A stretch of 28,841 nt of DNA from Oppiella nova (taxonomy: Eukaryota; Arthropoda; Arachnida; Sarcoptiformes; Oppiidae): assembly GCA_905397405.1 (NCBI GenBank), contig CAJPVJ010000301.1, positions 1-28,841 of the forward strand. Direction: 5' to 3'. The notes under the pieces were generated by a model. It had not been told where the DNA came from, made no database searches, and saw only the letters and a program-made list of their open reading frames with translations. The translations under genes were made by a program, and so were the position numbers. Below, piece after piece: positions 10,088 to 23,174 of the stretch (position 1 is its first letter; each line of letters opens with the position of its first letter).

Positions 10088-11050
10088 AATATACAAACTA
10101 TAACTGTATTTGTGTTTCAGTTCTTGATATAACTGCACAAAAATTTGAGACCAAATTGTGTTTAAATATATTTAGCCTAACAATGCCATTACTCACATCA
10201 AGTTATACTCAAATTATTTATCGCACATTCGCTTTCCTATTATGATATATTCTAACATATTATTAGCCACTCATATATCGCATCAAAATGACTTGAATTT
10301 CACTTTCGTACCAACTTTTATATGTTTGTATCAAATATAATATTGGCTGAATAAGAAACATAATACAATAATTTCAATTTTTAATTAAAAAATTTATTAT
10401 AAATGTTAAAGAATAGTAAAATAAATTTTTAATTAAAATATCAATATTTAAACATTGAATTTTTATTTTCAATATTAGGATTGTTGGGTTCAAAATTGCA
10501 ATTCATTAATGGTATAGCTATGGATGTGCATAAATAATTGACTTAAAAAGCGATAGAAAACGACAGTAAGTTTGGGTATATTTGATGTTTCTTTTATACT
10601 GTATTCTCAATGTATTATTCTATGAGAAAGTCTAATATTTTTTGTTACTTACACTCATTGATCGTTTGCCAATATTACTAATGCATGTATACATACAATA
10701 GCGGGTCATCAGTAGTAAAAAGAGTGGATGTTTTATTCGTTATAGTGCTGGCGATTGTATGTATAGTTGGAGTCAATCACAATCAGTATAATTTCATAGA
10801 GACATGATTTCTATAATATTAGATTATTTAGGATTCTATGCCAACAAAAAACGGTTGCAATTCTGGTACTCTTTTATGGATGCACTTCATGTATACATCA
10901 TGTTTTGGTCCATGAATTCCTCTTTGCATGTGTTGTGTGCCGGGGATAGGGATGCGGTGGTGGCTGTGGATGTAGTGGTGGTGTAGTAGTGATGATGATT
11001 GTGTGCATCAGTCTCAGAGAGTGGAAAATGTACTGGAAGTGTGTGCTCCT

Positions 11051-11073
11051 AATGCCATAAATAGGCATTTATG
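11051..11073. repeat. Overlapping inverted repeats
   Basis: AATGCC (11051-11056) pairs with GGCATT (11064-11069), and CATAAAT (11056-11062) pairs with ATTTATG (11067-11073), so two alternative hairpins share the same bases. It lies in the microsatellite-free part of the presumed intron. Confidence 0.8.
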
Positions 11074-14000
11074 TCTCGCAAACTGACCACAACATAAATT
11101 GATGATTATTGTTGGCGGGGGTGATGACCTTAAATGCCTTTTTTGATACACTGGACCATCGCTACCATCACTGCCATCGCTGGCAAACCAGTGATTCTCA
11201 GTGTTTAATGTGTGATTCAGTCTATATATCTCTCTTTTTGCTACTTTTTTATTCGTATTCTGTTTGGGTCTATAAGTAGTGGAACATAGCTTTTAGAGTT
11301 ATACTAATATAACTAAGCAAACCATTTGGCTATAGTATGCGTGAGGGATGTGTGTCATTAATATTGAGTAGTGACACAACTGGAGAAATAAAGGCAAACC
11401 ACTGGACTGAGCACTGGTAGTACGTGTTCTCACCAGAAATGATTATTACTGATTTAGTTGTGTGTATGTGTGGCTATATTCTCGACGAGTAAAACGATAA
11501 TTGCAGTGAAAAACCTTGCAATGTTTGGGCCCTTAATATGCATTTATGCAAAATTAACAATAAGTGCTCATAAACTGCAATTGGCTTTCATTGCATAACC
11601 AATAATTATTAGTCTTTTTTTCAGACAACTCTCTCCTAATTGTTCAGAAGAACTCGAAAAAGTATATACATATTAACAACAAAAATAAAAACCTCTTCAA
11701 TAAAATGAAAACGAATTCATTTCCAGTTTCGCATTTCACATGCATATCAACTCATTTTCATGCATTTCTATCTTATATGATATGTCTCTCTATTATATGT
11801 TCAGTCAATTACATAATTCCTGATCAAATCCATCTCCATTTCCATGCATTTCACTGTCGGTATATAAAACTACTTTGAGAGACATTCAACTAATTCATGA
11901 TTATATGATTGTTTTGCATAAATGCTAATTAAGGGATTTTCTCCAGTCTTTTATTTTTCGTCCACATTTTCTTCCATACCTTCCGGCCATTAATGCTAAT
12001 CAGTTGCCAAACGCTATCTTTAGACGGTTTGCCTGCACTCGACGATATGTCTCTATCTGTGCAACAAATCTATAAAACATTGTATTTATAAATCATATGA
12101 CATTACAAGACATTTACAGATTTCTTTTTTAAGCAAATGTCTGGACCTTCTGCGGCTGTCGACCCCCGGCCACCCCTCCCCCCCTCTTACTCTCCGATAA
12201 TTGCCGTAAATAATTATTGTGTTAAAACGAATCTGTAATTTATATTTCAATTCCTAACCAATTAATCAATAAAAATTCATTTAACCGATCAATCATTGCA
12301 TGTGTCTCTCATTTATGCATTTATTCATTTATTCAAATTGTTTTTACATAATATTACGCTCACCAGACAAACACATAGACATAACACAGATTCTGAATGC
12401 GAAAACCAGAATTAAATCAAATTCTCTACATTTTGAAGGCTTTCATAATATTTTAATCTATTTAACACCTAAAGGAATCCTATTTAAGCCTCTCTTTTCA
12501 TATACTGTATGTAAATATGACTTTATTTTCCACTGGTTTTGGTAGCAATTTAACTAAAATGTGTGTCAAAAAAGTGAATTCATTTAGAGACACTTTGAGT
12601 ACAGAATAGAGAATTTGAGTTCAATACTGATGTAAGAAATATATTTTAATGTGTTTTTAATTTTCATGTTTTCATATCCACTGCACTTTTATTAATGGAT
12701 TCCATATGTTTCGATATATTTATACATTAGTTGACAATATTTCGTTGGACTTAATATTCAAATCTATATCTAAAAACACGAGTCATTTTACTAAATCATT
12801 ATATGATTGCAATCTTTGCATTAAATATTGATTATTTATTATTATATGTAAAACGATATGCCATTCAGACGACAAAAATTACAATATTGTGGCAAAAAGT
12901 GAGAGTTTTTTGTGCGAAAGAATCCATTCATTGATGTCTTTCAATATATTTGTTGCATGTCTTGTGTTTGTGTCACAAAAAACTTTTAGGTATACTTATA
13001 GTAGGCTATCGTTATACTCGTAATACGTTTGTGCCTTTACGTCAAAACTAAATTATGATAAATGATATTTTGATGAAATACACGGCCAAACACCATGAGT
13101 ACGGCACAGGCCTACCAATTGGCTTTTACTTTGCAAATGCGATCGTAAGTTGTTTTGTGTTTAAAAATCTAAATTTCTTTTTGATTTACTTTTGCTTTTG
13201 AAACAAAAAACTTTTCTTTTCGACAAAAACTTTTCTCTCTCTCATATGACTTTGTTTTGTCTAAACAAAATAGCGAAAAATTTACTATAGTTGTAAAAAA
13301 AGCGACGAAAACAAAGTAAACAGTAAAGCGAAGTGAGAGTGACGATAAGCAATATCAGAATACAAAAAACCACTATAATAACCGACTCAATATAATTATT
13401 AGCTAATTATTGGACTGTGAAACACATTATGTATATTATAATTATTATTACAAATTATTATAATAATGATGGATAGAAAAGTCCATTTAAATGAGTCTCT
13501 AAAGTATTGTAAATTCAATTGATTTCTTTTGTTTGAAGACTTTTCCCTAAATTACATTTTCTTAACAAATTAAAACTCATTTCATAATTCATTATATTCT
13601 CACAGCGAATGCAAAAATGACATTCAAAGTGCAAAAAAGCATTTTTATATCTTAAATATTTAAATGCACACAAAACTACCGTATTAATGTTACCACAACT
13701 TAGAGGGCCACGACATTAAACAGTAGTTAACAATTGTGTTATGTTCTTTTAATTTTGATGATAAGTAACTTAGTGTTCTGCAAACAGAGTTGTATCTGAA
13801 AACTCAATCATGATTTGCATATAACGCTAATCGACACAAAACTCTTAATACATTGGCTTTTGTTTTACATATTTGTACAATATATTCACTACATTGTAGT
13901 ACAATCGCTATGTTATGATTACGAGGGACAGGGAGGCCTATGACTTTGAACATACTGTTCCCATTGAGCACTCGCTTATTCTATTGAATACTTAATTTGT

Positions 14001-15199
14001 TATTTTAGTAAATCATGAGCTCAACCAAAACTAAAATGTATTCAATTTTTAATGTTTTTATGCATTTTTATACACTTTTATACATTCACTATAGTACACG
14101 AGATATTATTTATAAGTTAATCATTTGATGGCTTAAATATTAATATAAAAAATAAAATTATGTCAAATCATTTGAATTCATTGCTTATAAATTATTAGTA
14201 AATGCGTTCATAATATTTATATCAATAATATCGTAGCATTTGATTTTCAGCACAAAAAATAATAAGAAATAAGGAAACTATAAATTATTTTCTACTGTTT
14301 TCATTACCATATACTACACATTTATTTCGTACTAAGCTCACAATTAATATTGTTTTTAAAGCACTTATTTAAGTGTTGATTATTTTAAATTGCGGTTAAG
14401 ATTGAGATTTATTGCTAATTAATTATTAATCATATTTTACTCAATTTAGCAAAACATTTAAAGAGTCATTATTTTGTTTTATTTATTGTCTGCACTCTCA
14501 CTAAATATGTATTTCAATAGAGATGTAAATCGTATTTAAATAAATACAATTTGATTTTTAAAACACTTTTTTTGTTTCAAAAATATTTGGCAAACCTTTT
14601 ACATAATATAGTCATTAAATATTTATTTGAATATCAAATAAAAGGCATCCAATTATGATAAATACGAAAAATTTTCATTCATTCATAATATCCAAGAATT
14701 TTTCATTCACTTTACAATTCTATAGTATTTTATACAATAATATTCATTTAAAACTATTTTAATGCATGAGTAAAACAAATTATAATTTATAAATAAGTTA
14801 TTATAATATTTATTCTGTTAATCAATTCATATGTTTAATGTATTTGACAATTGAATTGAATAAGAATTTTATTGTTATAATAATAAACTCATTAATTTCT
14901 TTATTGTTTGATTAAGTCATTAATAAAAATATAATTTTAAAACTTTAATTTCGTTTTTTAGTTTCATATTTTCTGGTTAATCGACTAGTGATTGCTCTGA
15001 ACAACAATTTATCGATTAAAAAGCCATTAATGTCTCGAAAGTAAGGGCAAAAGTTTTATATAATATTAATTTAATTAATTTTGACGCTATTGTGAGGAAT
15101 GAATCAAAATTTTAGGGTTTCTATCGATTATTGTGTTTACTATCAAACCTCTTAATGGGTTTTAAAGAGAGACTGACCTTAAGATGTGATTTGTGAGAC

Positions 15200-15258
15200 G
15201 AGTGAGTGAGTGAGTGAGTGAGTGAGTGAGAGAGAGAGAGAGAGAGTGAGAGAGAGAG
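15200..15258. repeat. Compound (GAGT)n-(GA)n microsatellite
   Basis: A run of AGTG tetranucleotide units to about 15230, then GA repeats with one GAGT interruption. Confidence 0.95.
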
Positions 15259-15747
15259 CTGGTGTGCACAGTGACTGACACCGAGACTAACATTGGGTTC
15301 ATTTTAGAATAGATGTCTTCTCGTCTAAAATGTCGCTTTGCTATCGATATAAAGCCTCATCCATCAGACTTAGAGCACCTTCACTGGCAGTCCGTAAAAT
15401 TGGTGCCGCAGTAGAGCACAGATCAGAGACTACCGCATAAGTGATGCACTCTTGGCTCCCATTTTTGAGTATACATTGACTTTGAAATTGAGAGAAAATA
15501 TGAGTGAAGAGCAATAGATAGCGAAACCCAATGAGTGAGTGCTTTAGAGAGAGAGAAAAAGTAAAGTTTTCTCTGATAGCAAACCACATGTGAATGTGTG
15601 TGCAATGAAAATGTTTGTTATGAAAGTTGGGCCGCAATTTCAAGTCCCAAACTCCCACATCCATCACAAGCTAACTGTACACTCGTATCAGTCATTCAGT
15701 GCCCGAAAAACAAAATGCATTTCGACTGCCATTTCACAAATGGACTC

Positions 15748-15749
<2 letters not shown>

Positions 15750-15785
<36 letters not shown>
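15750..15785. repeat. (GA)n microsatellite
   Basis: Clean GA array of about 36 bases. Confidence 0.95.
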
Positions 15786-15786
<1 letters not shown>

Positions 15787-16707
15787 GGTAGCAAACTGTG
15801 AGGTCTTGTCATTTGATGGTTTGATGGCTACTGTCGCCTGAATTTACTTATAGTGATGTTAATAGAAATGGACTCGAATTTGATAGCATTGTATGTATGG
15901 TGTGAGCGCTTGGGCACGGATTCAGTGGCAGTGTTGCAGTGGTAGTGGTGATCGCAATCAACCCAATTGTGGGGATTTGTGTACATAATATTGGAAGTCC
16001 ACAAAAACTCAGGAGCGACACAAATGACACACATGTAGGCCCCTGTGCTCTATTGCATTATCAAATTTAACGCCATACTAGCGCTCGCCATACAATGTGA
16101 GCACAACATTGACAATAGACACCATAGGGTGCCAACTGTTAGGATCCAAATCCAGTGCCAATAGTGTCAGTGCCGGTTAGGCCCAGAACATTGACACAGA
16201 GAGAGTACGGTAAGGGCCGGTAGGAGCTATAGTTTAGTTTAGGCTCACAATAAACAACAATTGCTATGGCTTTGCATTTGTCAGCACCGGCTCTGACATG
16301 TGTTCTCTTTCCGCGGCATTACATCCCTATCCCTATAACTAAGCAAAAATTTATCTAAAATTCACTTCTGGGACACACTTTTACTCGATGTCAGCCCCCG
16401 TGATATGTCGGGCCTATTCGCACCACCAGTGCTTAGAAATGCCAACTTATAGAAAGTTATTACCGGAGAGTCGACTCTATTGTCACATTTATAGCCATTT
16501 ATTCACAACTATTGTATTACATTTGAAGACATCTTTTGTATTTCAAGAATTAATGGAAAATAAATTTATTATTGAAATTCTCAACACTTTTCAAAAGCAA
16601 AGCATTTATTCTGTAAAACATTATTAATCTTATTCTGTTTAATACGGACTCAAAATCGATATTATATTCGTGAACCAAGTTTATACTGTATTACATAATA
16701 ATATTCT

Positions 16708-16741
16708 GTTATGTATTATACAGCGCTGTATATAACATAAC
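16708..16741. repeat. 34-bp near-perfect palindrome
   Basis: Left arm GTTATGTATTATACAGC and right arm GCTGTATATAACATAAC pair at 15 of 17 positions around a perfect 16-bp centre (16717-16732). It could extrude as a cruciform. It lies about 50 bases from the doubled CTACAGTTCC decamer. Confidence 0.88.
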
Positions 16742-17968
16742 ATACATATAGTCTATACGCGTAAAACATAGACTGTTTGCATGCCGGCCTACAGTTCCTA
16801 CAGTTCCTTATACTAATATTAATATGTATTCATTTAAATTTAGGCAAAAATTAATTCAGCAATAAATCAAAACATCAAATGAAGTCATAACACGTCAGGC
16901 CATCGAACGAACCAAATAAATATCAAAACATATAACTTATATAAATAACTTAATATAAAGAAATTAATTTAATATTATAATTTTGCTTCAATAAATACAT
17001 ATCTAACTAAATAGTGGAAAAAATATACACAACAATAAATAAATATTTACACTTTTAGCTAATTATATTAGTATTAGTGAAAGTGAGACACAATTTTGTG
17101 TTTTTCTCGGAGTCTGTATTGGCTTTTGAGATGAAGTTTTTAAATGTGAACTCAACTCAAGACTAGTTTTATCTAAAAATCAAGGGTTAAAAAAGGGATA
17201 ATTATTATTCTCGGGACGTACTAATTCTCTCACATTTTCACCGATAACTTAGTCCACAAAAAAAAGTTAAGAGTTTCATAAAATTCAAATATAAATTAAT
17301 TGTACGCCCGGAACGCCAGTCCCTATACATCATCAAGAACCCATCCATACCCTAACAGTTCAGTCACGAGTCCCTGAGATTTGATATTTTTAATGGACAA
17401 TGAAATAAAAATTAATTTATTTTTTGACACTAAAGTCAAATGTAAGATAAGATTGCATTAAAATGTGTTTCACTAATAAAACTGTTTAGTGTTTTCTTTA
17501 ACCATAAGATAATTCTCCATTAAAACCAAAAGTAAAATCCATTTAAGTATAAGAGAAAAATAATTTAAATATTTCATAAAATAAATAGAAATTTGTTGAA
17601 CATTTTAATTTAATTTTAATTCAAAAATTGCTAAATTAAGATCTCGTTTATTATACAAATAAATGTGAATAAAATTATTGTTAAAATAGTATATTCCTAG
17701 AAATACACAAAAAACAATGTTAATACTCACGAGAAAAGTCGATATATTGTGTAATAAAAATAACAAAAACTTTGTTTTAATGTGTATTTCAATGCTGGTG
17801 TATAATATACTAGTTTTAGCGTTAAAATTAGACAAAAAATTAGAAAATTATTTAAATCATTGACTAAATTAAAATATAAATAAAACAGCAAATGAATGAA
17901 TGAATACGTTTTAATGGATTTGATCGTAAAAATGTTATCAAAAACTGGATACAAAAATTATTATTCAA

Positions 17969-17973
<5 letters not shown>

Positions 17974-18008
<35 letters not shown>
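17974..18008. repeat. (GA)n microsatellite
   Basis: Clean GA array of about 35 bases. Confidence 0.95.
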
Positions 18009-18010
<2 letters not shown>

Positions 18011-18800
18011 CAGGAAAATATTAGAAAATAATAAAAACAATAATAAAAATGACATTAATTTATGAATAAACGAGTAGAGTGTGTGTAATAAAAAGTTTTT
18101 ATTAACTGCAATTATTGAAGTCCATAAATTATGAGAAATGTCCTTTTATATCATTCACATCAAAATAAGGCTTATTTTGAGTGCAATTTTGTTTTGTTTC
18201 TGTCCAATAGGTATATAGAGTTAAAGCCATAAAAAGCATATATAATACGACTCCGACATGGCTTCAAATGGTCGGTCAGACCCGCAGGACATGACATACA
18301 GGGCTAGTAATAGGAGCGATGGGACACTCAGTAAGCAATTCATTGCTTTTTTAGTAAACACGGCATTCATTTGTCGATTCCGACAAATTACAATTAGACC
18401 TTGCACCTTACAATTAGACATAACTAAGCCATTTGGGATGCAGTGCCGGTCCTCGCATTTATGGACTTCCTGTCCGGCTCTCTATATTCATCATTCAAAT
18501 TAAAAATTATAATATTTTCACTTCAAATTTGAATACAAAATATGATGTGAAATCGCATCTGACATCAATAACAACAACAACCTTAATTACAGACTTACTT
18601 AAAAAATATGATATCACAAAGTTAATTTTTAATTAAATTGAGTTTGCTTTAAATCCCAAAAATTCTTAATAAATTTAATTAACAATCCATTTATATCGCA
18701 AATATTTTTGTCGGTAAAAGTGTTTAATAATAATATAAAATAATAATTTGAAGAATTAATTCTGATATTCATGTTAAGACACAACAAACCGTAGAGTATA

Positions 18801-18817
18801 TGCCTATGCAATAGGCA
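18801..18817. repeat. 17-bp inverted repeat
   Basis: TGCCTAT, spacer GCA, ATAGGCA; arms are perfect. Confidence 0.85.
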
Positions 18818-19138
18818 ATGGCATTGAGTGACAGATTCGTGCCTCACGTTTAGGGCTTCGCTGAGAGAAAAGCCATGATTTGGTGTTCACTCTCCAAATG
18901 CTGCGAAAAGTTGGTTTTTAAGATGAATGCAATAATTGCTTATATAATGCAATATAATAGGGTTTACGCCGAATTTGAAAAGCAATCCGAAAGGCATTGT
19001 TATTAATAATTGTAATGTTTAGACGTTGTATAGAGTGTTGCGGATGCGATGCCAGCGTTTTGTGAAGAGACCCGCGAAAGGGAAGCTATTTATCACAAAC
19101 TCATAGAGAATAGCGGCTAAACAATAGACAATAACTGG

Positions 19139-19440
19139 ATATATAAGCAGTTTTTAAGTGTCAGCGTTTATACTCCCTGACCGCTCCGATGCCACGCATA
19201 CAACAACTTTATATCAGTTATAAGACAACGAGAAATTGGCCGAAGCGTGCATTTGATCGACAAACATATCATACAAACTTTTGTTGGATATTATACTCAT
19301 ATTAAATCAGTGGTATCTTATTATAGTTAGAGGAGTATCGAGTAATTTGTTTGCCGTTTTGCTTCAAAATCGTTGATAAGCCCCAGCCGTCTAATACCAC
19401 GGTATATAAGGCACCGATCATTGAGTGCTGGCAAAGCCGT
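19139..19440 (+). promoter_or_regulatory. Two TATATAAG strings in a mixed-composition segment
   Basis: TATATAAG occurs about 19139-19146 and again at 19403-19410 (followed by GCACCGATCATTGAG). Both precede less AT-rich sequence. Initiator spacing is poor for the second one and no coding exon follows either. I record them only as candidate core promoters inside the presumed vg intron or 5' region. Confidence 0.12.
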
Positions 19441-19719
19441 GAGTGAGTGAGGAATGGGAGCGATATTTAGAGCCGAAGAAAATCATTTTTTCTTCACCTT
19501 TACAGCTGCGAAGAAATTTGAAATTATATACCAATCAATTATATAATTATAACGCTTTATAAACGCCTTGAACCTACTATTTATGCCATTTAAAGACGAA
19601 TATTTTGAAGCATTTCTTTATATAAAAATCGCTCAATTTTTCGCCGATATGTAAAAGGGATTTAAAATACAGGAAAATGAATACCTTATAGAAAGAGTGC
19701 ACTTCTTAATAACATATAT

Positions 19720-19722
<3 letters not shown>

Positions 19723-19761
<39 letters not shown>
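19723..19761. repeat. (TC)n microsatellite
   Basis: Clean TC array of about 39 bases. Confidence 0.95.
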
Positions 19762-19762
<1 letters not shown>

Positions 19763-20208
19763 GGCAATAATATTGGCCTCAAACGAAACTCAAAGCACTT
19801 ACTGTTGATGGGATATAATTTGTAGTGAACTTAAAAAATACTATATTTGAAGAGTTTATACGAGTTTTTTGTTTGGAGTCAAAAGGGGAGAACAGTATTT
19901 GAAACAATCATTTGTTAGTAAATTAGATGATTGTAACGATTGGTAACGATTAGGACTTTTACACAATGTTTTTTAGACGCTTGGAAAGGGTGGGTCCATT
20001 GAAAGTATGCAAAGTATGTTGAATGCATTGGCTCGCACAACTATTATCATACGGCAATCCCAATAATTATTATGCCCTCGTGAAATGCAGGTGTCCTAAT
20101 GGCAAAGCACTGCCTTACCATTAAATGTGTTCACAAACTACCAGCGCTAACATTGGCAACGCTTGTATCACTTGAGCACAAACGAGCAAATGAACAAAAT
20201 TGCAGTTC

Positions 20209-20240
20209 AGTTACCATTACATGAGTTACCATTACATGAG
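20209..20240. repeat. 15-bp perfect tandem repeat, two copies
   Basis: AGTTACCATTACATG occurs at 20209-20223 and again at 20224-20238, followed by AG. Confidence 0.95.
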
Positions 20241-21462
20241 AGACAATTTTTGTGATAATTTGTGTCATTATGGGCCCTAAGGCCGGCTCCCACTACAGAC
20301 GTGCCCATACGGAGTGCACATACAGGCCCTCAACACAAGTGCATAGGAGGGTCTTTAGGAGGACTTGAGAATCGCAATCCAAATGTTATATAATTGACAG
20401 CATTATAGTCATAAGCAGTATATAATGAGGGAATGCCTTATTTGACGGCATTGTCGGCGACTGTCATTAGACCACAATTAGATCACAGTCTCATCGCATA
20501 GCATCTGATGAGCCAAACGTCAAACACTTGTGATAAATGGCATTTCCCGGTACACCAAACCCACAATTTGGTGGCCCGTTAGGTTGTCCGCCAGTGTGTT
20601 CGCCACCAAAACATAGCCATAACATCGACAGGTCAGCCACTCATCCAAATGACAACACTATAATCATCAGCATATGTATGGGTCCTAACTCTCACGGATC
20701 AAACATAACCGATAAATGCATACATAAGTTGTGCAAAAGGAAACCATTTGATGAGAAAAGACATCGACTTCGACAGACTGCATGGCATTTCAACAGCACT
20801 GGTATGTCGTGCCGGTGGTGTTGTGCCCCAAACAACAGCACACCTTTATAAAGTCATATATTATGTTACATAATGTGAGACACTTTAGATACCTTTCCTA
20901 ATAAAAATGACTTTAATTTTCAATAAAATCCCGAAAGACTCGCAAAAAGCGAGCGATAATTACTGGAATTAATGTTTAAAAACTAAATTAAGACAAAAGT
21001 AATTTATAGATTAAGTCTTACTTGTGTTCCGAGCGATTAAATGAGGGGATTATTAATCAAGAACTTAGAGTTATATATAAAGATAGAGAAAATTTAATTA
21101 CAGCCAACAAATAGTAATATATTTTTATTTTCCACAGAATCACAGAAATAATGAACAAATGTTTTTGAATACAATATAAATAATAAGAGTATTAATACAT
21201 AAATAGATTCACACAATCATTAAGTGATAACTGCTTTTCACTTTCCATTCGTTGTGTAGGACTCGAGAGAGTTGTATAACTCATCTCATCATTGGATGAA
21301 TGACATCGATAACAATATGGCCGACAGTGACAGACAGTCAAAAGCATCCATCACAGTTTGAACAGAACTTTTTTTGTTGTCGACATTGACTGTACATTCA
21401 AATGACTTGATGGGCGACACAATCACGGGGTCGACACGTCTTAGTAGCGATGATCTTGTGGT

Positions 21463-21497
21463 TGGATGTGGTATTGGATGCGGTATTGGATGCGACG
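21463..21497. repeat. 12-bp minisatellite, about 2.5-3 copies
   Basis: Unit GGATGTGGTATT, then GGATGCGGTATT, then partial GGATGCG. The copies differ by one T/C change. Confidence 0.88.
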
Positions 21498-21984
21498 AGC
21501 GTTGGCGGACGACTGCAAGCCTTATGGCACTCAACACAGAGTTTCTTGTATTTGAAGTGGAGTTTTAGTAATTATATGGAAAGTAGCTCTTCATCTGCAT
21601 TGCAATTCTCTGGTACTGTATATATGTTTGAAGCGCCGGATAATTATGGCGTTAATGCGGTTCATCACTGGAAAGCCGGGTCGAGACGTACCAACACTTA
21701 CCCAATGCTTGTTAAGTGCGATCGGAATTAAAGCAGTTGTGAAGCACTGAAATCAAGTGACAAAATATATCACAACCAAAGCCATGAGGCATGCCTTCAC
21801 CCAAACACACACTGCCTGTGCCAACACATCCTATCCTTCATTTGCAATCTTTTCAGAACTGAATATAAATTTTTCCTCCCATTCCTCGGCTATACAGACC
21901 GGCACTCATTGAATAAATTTATACTCTATATTAGTGTTGTGTTGTTATACAATGCCGTCATATAATATATACGACCCTTTCCTC

Positions 21985-21987
<3 letters not shown>

Positions 21988-22016
<29 letters not shown>
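21988..22016. repeat. (TC)n microsatellite
   Basis: TC array of about 29 bases within a longer pyrimidine-rich stretch (about 21976-22033). Confidence 0.94.
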
Positions 22017-23140
22017 CTTCACTCACTCTCTCAGTCGACTCAACGCATAATTCAATGAGAATCTTCATATAATTTAATAAAATCTTTTGTTTCCCAATAA
22101 TACATATTAAAACAAAATATCGATTTCTAGACAAAAATCAGATTTCGCAGCACTTGTACAGTATGTGTTGAAAACAAAACTATAATCGTTAAGAATGGCT
22201 AACTATAGAAATTATGACAATAATGTTCTCCACAATGATAACAAAGTTTTCGTATTGAAGTGAAAACATACTATAAGTGGAGTTAAACGACTAGTATTTA
22301 CGAATTGAAGACTTTGTTGTTGTGATATCTAAACGAAAAGCTAATAATAATATGAATTATATTTTAAGAATAATTTTAATAATAAGGTATAATATGTATG
22401 GAGTATTCAGATATACACTATATATTCGGTACTAGTTTTGTGTTTTACCAAAAGCCAAGCCCTTAAACCTAAGAACCAAATTGCAGTAATTTAGGGGTAT
22501 TTTTGGGCAAACGATAGGCATTTCTATATCAATGAGATTTGCAACACAAGAGCCAAAAACCAAAGAGAATTAAATTAATGTTTCATTGGCTTTGAGGCAC
22601 AGTATTCATAATAAGGCCCACAAATGTCAGGGTTATTAATGATCGTCTAATTGATAGCACAGTCAGTCAACTATGGGCTCAAACGGCAAACCCGTGAACA
22701 CTAGTGGCTCTCAATGTCTGCGATATTGTCCGCGAATTTAGACACAAAATCGTTTGTGTAATGAAATCAAAATCTATTAGAAATAACTTTCGTTACAAAT
22801 TTGCGGCCAACTTATGATGAATTTTCATGATTTGATTCAATCGTATGATTATTATGAAAGTTTATTACATAATAAATGGCATTATTTCGGGAATAATAGT
22901 AATAATTTGGTGGTTTGTCTTAAGGAGAGCGTGCTGAACATCACAGCTCAAACACATTCCTCCCTTTAATCATAACAATTGTCTGTAATATAAGTCCCAA
23001 CTCTTATGATTGCAGAGTAGGCCCTCTAATATGAGTATCACTCATATAATACATACTTTACTTCTCACAGACCTATCATTTGATGCCAAAGAGAACTATC
23101 ATTGAAATTATAGTGATATCACGATATTCGCCATTTAGTC

Positions 23141-23142
<2 letters not shown>

Positions 23143-23171
<29 letters not shown>
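23143..23171. repeat. (CT)n microsatellite
   Basis: Clean CT array of about 29 bases. Confidence 0.95.

Positions 23172-23174
<3 letters not shown>

Larger units (their letters stand above)
9442..15199 (-). other. Presumed vg intron, exon-proximal part
   Basis: This is intron on the minus strand, because the terminal exon needs an upstream donor. From 10084 onward it carries no long microsatellite. 10900-11180 and 11520-11620 have mixed composition and clustered short motifs (for example ATGCATTTATGCAAA near 11540), which suits cis-regulatory DNA. 13960-15080 is very AT-rich. No TDU-encoding exon was found. Confidence 0.5.
15260..21987. other. Presumed vg intron or 5' region, middle part
   Basis: A less AT-rich island (15260-16460) and another (about 20000-21800) flank an AT-rich segment (16801-17960). 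Open frames of 80-108 codons occur in both islands but none is recognisable. Whether this is vg intron or intergenic DNA cannot be told without the missing upstream exon. Confidence 0.45.
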
